From: Megamerina dolium
Taxonomy: Eukaryota; Arthropoda; Insecta; Diptera; Megamerinidae
DNA: 64,000 nt
Assembly (NCBI GenBank): GCA_963854835.1
Contig: OY978527.1
Span: 20,404,345 to 20,468,344, forward strand
Direction of reading: 5' to 3'
The notes under the pieces were generated by a model that saw nothing but the letters and a program-made list of their open reading frames with translations, searched no databases and was not told the origin of the DNA. Shown here in pieces: positions 55,721 through 64,000 of this stretch (its first letter is position 1; every line of letters starts with the position of its first letter). Position numbers and translations under genes: made by a program.

Positions 55721-56877
55721 AATTGCTATACCTCGCGACTCACCAAATTGTGATGGAACATAGGGAATATCACATAATTTTAGTTAGTTTGTAAGATTTG
55801 ATTACTTATTGTTAGTTTCTAAGTAATTTAGAAAGATCCAATAAAGAAAGCTTGTTAGAAAAAAAAAAAACACACTATGCATAATGTAATTATTGGTTAA
55901 AATGGGTTGTAGTAAATTTATAAAAATGCGTGGTCAGCATCATCGTACCTCACTGTATGATTGTAGAACAATTTCACAACCATGAAATTCAATGAACAAA
56001 GAAAAATAATAAATAAAATAATAAACAATAATAAAAGAACCAACGGGTCATCGTACCTCGCTATATGATTATGAAATAATTCAACAATCATACACAGTGA
56101 AAAGAAAATAAAAGCCAAAAAGAAAAACAAAATACGTAATATTGAACGCATGCACAATATTTACAACAGGAAGTATTAACTACAAATAATAATGATGACT
56201 TACTAAAAATAAGTTATATGACCTACTGAAGCAAATGCAATGAATTGACCTACTGAAGAAATTGCAATGAATTAACCGACTTAAAAAATTGCCATTTCTT
56301 CAGAAATTCTTTTATACTAAAATGGGGTTATATTTTAAATTATGACATATATTTTAGGCTATATAAACTAAGACAAGACCTGAAATGGTGGCAATCAGAC
56401 AAGTAGTAAATCTAGTGAAGTAAGATAACTCGAAGAACGAGTTAGTGCGTGTATAGTATTAAGAGTATATTGTGAAAGGATTCAATATCCTATTGAAAGT
56501 GGAAATTATATCGTAAAGGATTTAGCATCGTGTCAATGTATGTATACATGTGAAAGAAAGTAAAGGTAGTAATAACATTGTGAAGGATACAACATCCTTG
56601 ATAGAGTCAAATTGTGAAAAAGAATATATATAAATTGTGAAAAGGAAACATTTAAAAAAAACAACTTTGTTGAAGAAAATGATATATTGTTAAATAAAAA
56701 CCACATGGTAAAAGGAAAACGAATCAACTAAATAAAGACAGACTGTTATTAAATTAAATAATAATTATGTTGTGCGTGAAATAACTACAGAAACAGGAGA
56801 GAATAAAAGAAAGAGGTAAGTCCTAAACTATAAGGTATCTAATAAAAGGTTACGGTGTCGGAAAGAAACAACACAAC

Positions 56878-57998
56878 AAGGGCACATGACCCGTAATTGC
56901 CGTCTACGACGAAAGCAAAACAGATGGAATTCACCAGGACAACGAAAGGAAGATCGTGATGTCAGTCATCGTAGTAAAGCTGATACTTCATCTCGTCGTA
57001 CTTGCAACGTGGATAGTAAACTTTGTTCTCGGGTAAGAAGCCAGAATCACATTGTTAACCTACGAATATATTGTCGGAAGAGTCATGGACCACCGAATGA
57101 GTTCAAGGAGATCAATGGAACGACTCAGATCTTGCAAAGATCATGAAATACAAAGAGCAGGGCGTACATCCAGATTGGCAAGAAATGGCTGATGGGAGTC
57201 CAATAGCAAAGGCATACTGGGCGCAGTGGCAAAGCCTGCACTTACGAGACGGATGTTTATTCCGAGCATAAGAAAGTGAAGATGGAAAAATCACTAATGA
57301 CCTTCTAGTGGTACTCAAGGCAAGAATAAATGAAGTGATAGCTGAGTATCACAATACCTCCAGTGGAGGGCATTTGGGAATCACCAGAAACGTCGAGAAA
57401 ATATAAAAACAATTTTATTGCAATGTGCAATGGCCAAAGGTGCCAATAAGAGAAGTTGAGGTAAGATGCACAAATACACCGTGAGTGCTCCATTTAAGTG
57501 AATTGGTATGGACATAGCTGGACCATTTCCAATAAGCAACGCAGAAAACAAGTATGTTCTGGTGGTTATAGATTACTTCAGTAAATGGTCTGAAGTATCA
57601 AGAAGGTAGTACAGTTACGGATGTATTCGTCAACCAATGGATTACTCGTTTTGGTGTACCGATGGAATTACACTCAGACCAAGGTCGAAATTTCGAATCT
57701 GATGTATTCCAAGAGATGTGCCGTATGTTGGGTGTATACAAAACTCGTACAACACCTATGCTTCCACAATCTGATGACATGGTAGAACGATTTAACCGTA
57801 ACTTGGAGGAATATTTGAGAAAAGTCGTAGATAAATACCAAATAGACTGGGATATACATATATCAGTGTTCCTCATGGTATATCGATGCGCACAACATGA
57901 TACGACGGCTACTACACCGGCAATGGCAATTTTTGGAAAGAAGTTAAGACTGCCAGCTGATTTAAAACAGTTGGATGAAGTACATCAGTTCATCAACA
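56878..57998 (+). pseudogene. copy 6 gag end joined to integrase
   Basis: Resumes in the second zinc knuckle (GHMTRNC), crosses the shared deletion junction (DVSHRSKADTSSRRTC) and enters integrase. The HHCC region has lost a block near 57418. The core retains HSDQGRNFES and VERFNRNLEEYLRK. The frame jumps from LPADLK to QLDEVHQF at 57968 and stops being recognisable near 57998. Confidence 0.78.
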
Positions 57999-58010
57999 TT
58001 TATGTGGCTT

Positions 58011-59121
58011 GCACTACTACTTACTTACTTACTTACTTATGTGGCCATAGCAACCGAATATCAATTTAGGCCGAAAATAACATGCTTCGCTGTTCTTTGC
58101 TAGCTGGCGCCAGTTAGAAATTCTAAGCGCCGTCAGGTTCTCCAGTACTTGGTCTCTTCACCGGAGGTTAGGTCTTCCTCTTCTGCGTCGTCCTCCAGCG
58201 GGTTCCGAATAAAACACCTTCTTAGCTGGAGCGTGTTCTACCATTCGCTCGACATGACCTAGCCAGCGCAGCCGCTGGATTTTGATGCGCTTTACTATGT
58301 CAATATCGGCATACAGCTCGTACAGCTCATGGTTGTACCTTATTATGTCGTAGATCAGCAGCTCGTATTATTTTCTCCATAATAAGATTGAAGAAGTCGC
58401 ACGATAACGAATCACCTTGTCTGAAACCCCGTTCGGTATTAAAAGGTGCGGAGAGGTCCTTCCCAATTTTCACTGCACAACGGGAGTTATGCAGTGTCAT
58501 TCTACAAAGTCGAATGAGCTTTGCAGGAATACCGAACTCAGACATTGTTGCATAGAGGTAATCCCTTACCGGACTGTCGAAAGCGGCTTTATAATCAACA
58601 AATAGGTGGTGTGTGTCGATATGTTTTTCTTGGGTCTTCTCCAGGATTTGGCGCAGTGTGAAAATCTGGTCGATGGTGGATTTACCAGGTCTGAAGCCAC
58701 ACTGATACGGTCCAATCAGGTTGCTGAGCTTAGGCTTCAACCTTTCACACAGTACGCTCGATAGAACCTTGTATGCGATGCTCAGGAGACTTGTTCCACG
58801 GTAGTTGGCGCAAATTCTGGGGTCTCCTTTTTTATGTACAGGACAGAGAACACTGAGCCTCCAATCATCAGGCATGCTTTCATCCGATCATATTCTGCTT
58901 ATGAGCTGGTGCATGCGGGTGAGCAACTCATCGCCTCCGGTCTTAAACAACTCGGCAGGCAGGCCATCAGCACCTGCAGCTTTGTTGTTCTTCAGCCTTA
59001 AAATGGCCGTTTCAACCTCGTCATAGTCGGGTGGTGGAACATCAACACCATCATCTGTAATTGCATGTTATTTTCGGCCTAAATCGATATTCGGTTGTTA
59101 TGGCCAGATAAGTAAGTAGTA
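58011..59121 (-). mobile_element. RTE copy 3, with inverted 3' ends on both sides
   Basis: On the minus strand RT runs from 59062 to a (AAGT)n tail at 58011-58040. At 59063-59121 a plus-strand copy of the last roughly 50 bp of the element occurs, ending GATAAGTAAGTAGTAAG. The two ends thus form an inverted repeat of about 60 bp. An internal deletion joins the region before YADD to the C-terminus near 58345. Confidence 0.75.
58327..59062 (-). pseudogene. RTE reverse transcriptase fragment, copy 3
   Basis: Contains MPDDWRLSVLCPVHKKGDP, CGFRPGKSTIDQIFTLRQIL, HHLFVDYKAAFDS and ERGFRQGDSLSCDFFN. It then jumps at AADLRHN to the C-terminal sequence, so the YADD box is lost. One frame change near 58876 separates the upstream ADGLPAELFKTGG part. 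Confidence 0.8.
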
Positions 59122-59139
59122 AGTTAATCTAATTAGATT

Positions 59140-59736
59140 CTATCACATAAAGTTTCTTCGTATTTCCCTCTACATATTATAACTATGTTTGCTAGGTGAT
59201 ACAGAGCAGTTTCTGTGGAACGCCCAGCCCTATATGCGTGTTGACATGGATGCAATGGATTGTTTACTATGATTGTGGTCCTGATGTAGTTATCTACAAC
59301 CTTTTCTATCGTTTTTAAGTAAGGCAGATCGGTCTGAAGGATTTCGGATGTAGAGGGTCTTTCTTGCCCGCCTTCGGTAAGAAGACCACCTTTGCCCTTC
59401 GCAATATTTTAGGTATGTAACCCAATGTTATGCTAATTCTAGCTATTCTCGTAATGGACCTAGTAACTCATCAATACCTTTCTGGAGCAAGGCCGGAAAG
59501 ATTCCATCAACGCCTGGATATTACAGCGGTTGAAAGGTGCTAACCGCCTCTTTCATTCTCGGCATTGCACAAATTTCATTGGCAATAATCCATTCATTTC
59601 TATTCACTTTACCTACGGCAGCAGTTTGTTCTACCCCTGTTTCTACTGTAGTGGAACCTGGAAAGTGAGTGTCAATAAGTAATCTTACTTTCTGAGTCCA
59701 CGTACGCACACACCCCTCCCAACTATGATCTGCCAA
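59140..59736 (-). pseudogene. LOA/I-like reverse transcriptase, N-terminal part
   Basis: Reading MADHSWEGCVRTWTQKVRLL...MKEAVSTFQPL at 59736-59521, then a stop and, in shifted frames, YPGVDGIFPALLQKGIDELLG, EGQRWSSYRRRARK read as PKILRRAKVVFLPKAGKKD, FRPICLT and HAYRAGRSTETALYHLANIV. These are RT motifs 1-3 in the form used by LOA, R1 and I elements. The catalytic boxes further on are absent. Confidence 0.68.
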
Positions 59737-60646
59737 TGCTTCGGATTATTGAAAAATTCCCTAAAAAACGCATGCAAACGCTGGCTACACCATCATGCCC
59801 CTACTAGTATGCCCCCGCTCCGGCCCCACCACGTTAATTCAGCCACACATAATTTTTCTTGAATCCGTATAAATACGTATATATTAAAAATTTTCTTTAT
59901 TATACATATAAACAAAATTACTTAGTTGCTAAACAAAAAAACGATAATATACAACAACGTTGAACCTTAACCTTCAATATCGGTTGACCACGATGTGCCT
60001 GCCACTAACGCCACTCGTGCAGAAGACTATATAGTGAGGCAAAAAAATAAACACAAACGACATATCGTGGTGACTGAATCGTGATCACTTTTTCCCAAAG
60101 GCATTCGCAATCTTGTTGGATCCAAGAGGGGAGGAAACGGGGTTAACGGGATTATACAACAAAAAAAGCTAAAAGAAACACTTGGTCACTCACTTGTACG
60201 CCCTTCTGCGTACGACGACCTCAACCGGCCAACTCAAAAATTCACCTTTTGTAGAAATAAAATTCAACATTATTGTACATTATAGATTAAAACAAGATAT
60301 TTTACAAAGAGGAAATTAAGAAAATTTACAAAAAAAAAAAACCGATACAAAACAGAACCAACTTAAATATTACACTTATATAAAAAAAATTACACTTATA
60401 TACTAATATGTAAAAGAGGAAAACAAAAAACAAAAAAACAACCTTAATATAATTTAAAATTATAAAGGCTTCCCCCCAATACAACATAAAAAAACGTTAT
60501 TCATCGTTAGTCGATAGCACGGAAATAGAACGACATATCTTACGACTTACGTACATTTACTTTCTATATCTCCTTTAAGCCACCAAACACAAGAACACCT
60601 CAACCCCTCTTACTTATGTATGTGGCCATAACAACCGAATATCGAT

Positions 60647-61527
60647 TTAGACCGAAAATAATATGCTTCGCCAGCCATCTCTGTTCTTCGCTAGCTGGCG
60701 CCAGTTAGAAATTCTAAGCGCCGTCAGGTTCTCCAGTATTTGGTCTTTCCACCGGAGGTTAGGTCTTCCTCTTCTGCGTCGTCCTCCAGCGGGTTCCGAA
60801 TAAAACACCTTCTTAGCTGGAGCGTGTTCTTTCATTCGCTCGACATGACCTAGCCAGCACAGCCGCTGGATTTTGATGCGCTTTACTATGTCAATATCGG
60901 CATACAGCTCGTACAGCTCATGGTTGTACCTTATTCGGTACTCGCCACCAACGCAAATAGGTCCAAAGATCCTGCGTAGGACTTTTCTCTCGAAAACTCC
61001 AAGCATTCGCTCATCCGAGGTGGAAATTGTCCAGACTTCAGCGCCATATGTTAGGACAGGCATGATGACAGACTTGTAGAGTGTAGTTTTCGTTCTTCGA
61101 GCGAGGGCTCGACTTCTAAATTGCTTACTCAGCCCAAAGTAACACCTGTTAGCAAGAGCTATCCTACACATGATCTCCAAGCTGACGTCATTACTGCTGT
61201 TAATGCTGCTTCCAAGATAGACAAAGTCCCTTACTACTTCAAAAGCGTAGTTGTCAACAGTGACGTGCTGTCCAAGACGCCGGGACTCTTTGCTTGTTGA
61301 CACTAGATACTTCGTCTTGCCCTCGTTCACCGTGAGACCCATCCGACGCGACTCTCTTTCCAACTCTGAAAATGCTGCACTGACTGCTCGCGTGTTCATG
61401 CCGATTATGTCAATATCGTCGGCATACGCTATCAGCATGACACTTTTGTTGAAGATAGTGCCATTATGTCGTAGATCAGCAGCTCGTATTATTTTCTCCA
61501 TAATAAGAAGTCGCACGACAACGAATC
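60647..61527 (-). pseudogene. RTE reverse transcriptase C-terminal half, copy 4
   Basis: An open frame of almost 290 codons starting in IMEKIIRAADLRHNGTIFNK and including LIAYADDIDIIGMNTRAVSA, VFERKVLRRIFGPICVGG and the GRRRRGRPNLRWKDQILENL tail. The frame has no stops, but it lacks the first catalytic Asp region and the endonuclease. Confidence 0.85.
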
Positions 61528-61530
61528 ACC

Positions 61531-61843
61531 AAACCCAACGCACAACCTCTAACCGAGGAGATTTTCGTCACTCACTTCAGCCGCCTCCCAGCAGGTGCCA
61601 GGAAGACGTTGCCCGGTTGTCGCCACATGGAGGGCCCCCGTTAATAATAATGAAAGCGCCATCACATAGTAAGCAGAGTAAGCTATATGACTACCCCTCA
61701 TTAACAAATAAAGGTATCATCACATAGCGCTCAGATCAAACTACATGACAGCCAGTGAGTTGACTTGCGATGAGTTCGACAAGGATTGCGCTAGCACCAC
61801 CCGGTTGAGGCAGTTGGACACGTTACCTTGCGAAAACACCACC
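61531..61843 (-). promoter_or_regulatory. RTE 5' leader (putative internal promoter)
   Basis: About 310 bp shared with 9968-10282. In non-LTR elements the promoter normally lies within this leader. No specific promoter motif is claimed. Confidence 0.45.
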
Positions 61844-62085
61844 AGAACACCTCAACCACAGGTAGTAATAGGCGTGTGTGTTGGTTTGCGCCTTCGCTTA
61901 TACCTCAACACAGTATTTTATGAATTTTCACTCCTTGCACACACCTTTATGTTCGTTTGTGTGTTAAAGCCAATCTCGAGTGGCGCGATTTGTATTAAGA
62001 CATGCGGTGCACTTTAGGAAAATAATAAAAAAAGTAAATAACCTACGATCTATCACTTATCTTTTTCATTCTTACGCCAACCTCT

Positions 62086-63171
<1,086 letters not shown>

Positions 63172-64000
63172 ATATCTTTGCCATGAAATATACCCAATGG
63201 CTTGCCTTGTAACGTCTCTAACTCGTACAAATGGCTACCTATGAATTCGCATCTCTACATTTTACAAACTTGGGGCACAATTTTGCATTCACTGACTTCC
63301 CAAAATCACTCAGTACAAAGTAGCGCTTGTACACCTCTTGACCAGGCGCGAATTTGATTATTCTGCTACGTTTATTGTATTGCTGAGCGCCACGTTCATA
63401 AGCGCGATGCAAATTGGAAACGATTCCCTTACGAATAATCTGCAGGCGATCAACTCTAGCTATTTCATGGGCTTCTCCGTCCTTTAATGCATCTAATGCA
63501 TCTAACTAGTCGGTACCGGACAAAAACATTTGCCGAACAACGCAAAGTGATACGCCCATTGCCGAATGAAGGGAGCTACGCAGTGCGCATTCAATCTCTG
63601 GAAGGTGTGCATCCCATTCGCGTTGATCATTGCCGATATACGTTCTACGTGGTGAGGCACACTCCATGAACATGTGTCCTGCTTCCCTGCAATTCCAGCA
63701 TATCGATATCCGCCTTTGTTCTTGTCGGTCTGGATGCCCTGTTACGGCCGCCACATCCTCAATATCTTCATCGTGCAACTTATCATCTGCTAGGTCGACC
63801 TCATGCACTTGGTGACCCCTGGATGGTGGGATGCATCGCTGACGGCAACTATGCTCTACCTCTTCTCCACTGACCAAAAGGTGAAAGTCGGGCAGGACAT
63901 CCGCCGATGGTATTCCATACTGGGATTGCAGGTATTCCACTCGGAATACGAAATCTTCAACAGAGAGCCGTTCTTTGTTGCCATCGAAACTAACTCCCCA
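63172..64000 (-). pseudogene. second Gypsy family: gag fused to integrase C-terminus
   Basis: The element runs off the right edge. From 64000 down: end of the capsid core (VSFDGNKERLSVEDFVFRVE, YGIPSADVLPDFHLLVSGE), a zinc knuckle CWNCREAGHMFMEC near 63705-63660, then an abrupt change at about 63652 to integrase after its catalytic Glu (DQREWDAHLPEIECALRSS, HSAMGVS). A stop at 63506 follows, then further integrase tail (YNKRSR, KFAPGQEVYKRYFVLSDFGK, LCPKFVKC) to about 63240. Protease, RT, RNase H and the integrase core are all missing. Confidence 0.75.

Larger units (their letters stand above)
53096..55868 (+). mobile_element. Jockey-type non-LTR retrotransposon, 5' truncated
   Basis: Endonuclease and reverse transcriptase are nearly intact, with a polyadenylation signal AATAAA at about 55841 and an A tail (about 55857-55870). 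ORF1 is missing. A possible 6-bp target duplication AACACA (53090-53095; 55869-55874) is weak because it overlaps the A tail. Confidence 0.82.
52957..56877. other. 3.9-kb insertion: possible solo LTR carrying a Jockey element
   Basis: The gag reading is interrupted exactly between AGAAGG (52956) and AAGGGCAC (56878), suggesting an AAGG duplication. Outside the Jockey element about 1.15 kb remains, starting TGTTGTGAGTCAAAATAATG and ending AACAACACAAC. It has a TATA-like CTATATAAACTA near 56360 and repeated GTGAAAGGAT-x-CA-x-x-ATCC motifs downstream. These features fit a solo LTR of another family, but no coding part is present to prove it. Confidence 0.4.
51232..57998 (+). mobile_element. SAP-Gag Gypsy, copy 6, split by a 3.9-kb insertion
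   Basis: 5' LTR, primer-binding site and gag run to 52956; gag resumes at 56878 and integrase ends near 57998, where further deletion and an RTE copy follow. No 3' LTR is present. It has the same gag-to-integrase junction as the other deleted copies. Confidence 0.82.
60606..61843 (-). mobile_element. RTE copy 4, with 14-bp target duplication
   Basis: Bounded by AGAACACCTCAACC at 60592-60605 and 61844-61857, which fixes both ends of the RTE family. It keeps the 5' leader (61531-61843), the C-terminal half of RT, and a short tail. The endonuclease and front of RT were removed at a junction near 61528. Confidence 0.9.
59140..62085 (-). mobile_element. LOA/I-like non-LTR element, copy B, split by RTE copy 4
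   Basis: Minus-strand order: 5' segment 62085-61858, interruption by RTE copy 4, 5' segment 60591-59640, then RT 59530-59140, where it ends. The 5' segments match copy A at 49500-50640. It is truncated at both the 3' end and inside RT. Confidence 0.65.

Overview
This is a eukaryotic window, from an AT-rich insect genome and most likely a higher fly (Diptera). The evidence is the set of transposon families (Jockey, RTE and I/LOA-type non-LTR elements, BEL/Pao, Gypsy and errantivirus-like LTR elements, mariner, PIF/Harbinger, a piggyBac-type MITE), short introns of about 60-80 bp, and a Snip1-type gene. Nothing fixes the family; a tephritid fruit fly is a guess. There are no operons, CRISPR arrays, rRNA genes or genuine tRNA genes. 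Host genes are few: one intact single-exon gene, Snip1 (37382-38893, minus), the 3' exons of an unrecognised spliced gene (19084-20822, minus), and a weak candidate for a small spliced transcript (33780-34290, plus). Almost everything else is transposable-element sequence.

1-4.7 kb: relics of a non-LTR RNase H region and a Harbinger element, a solo LTR and two Harbinger-type MITEs. 4.8-12.2 kb: a Harbinger transposase gene cut by two RTE retrotransposons and a MITE, with the C-terminus of its convergent partner gene downstream. 12.6-17 kb: microsatellites, a full-length dead mariner transposase and a minus-strand BEL/Pao pol relic. 17.8-32.7 kb: a Gypsy family whose Gag begins with a SAP domain. 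One plus-strand copy (21087-24810) lies tail to tail, across 90 bp, with a minus-strand tandem LTR-internal-LTR-internal-LTR array (24901-32724).

33-44 kb: Snip1 sits among LTR fragments, tRNA-derived SINEs and nested MITEs. 42-48.5 kb is a nest: a piggyBac-type MITE inside an errantivirus-like element, inside a SAP-Gag Gypsy copy that also carries a MITE within a MITE in its LTR. 48.5-51.2 kb: non-LTR 5' sequence and short tandem repeats. 51.2-58 kb: another SAP-Gag copy split by a 3.9-kb insertion containing a nearly complete Jockey element. 58-62 kb: two more RTE copies and a LOA/I-like element, one RTE having inserted into the latter with a 14-bp target duplication. 63.2-64 kb: a second Gypsy family with Gag fused to the integrase C-terminus.

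The main theme is internally deleted retrotransposons. Several SAP-Gag copies lack protease, reverse transcriptase and RNase H but keep Gag joined to integrase at what looks like one shared junction. That pattern suggests a non-autonomous derivative that spread using enzymes supplied in trans. All comparisons were made by eye within this window; no alignment or database search was run.
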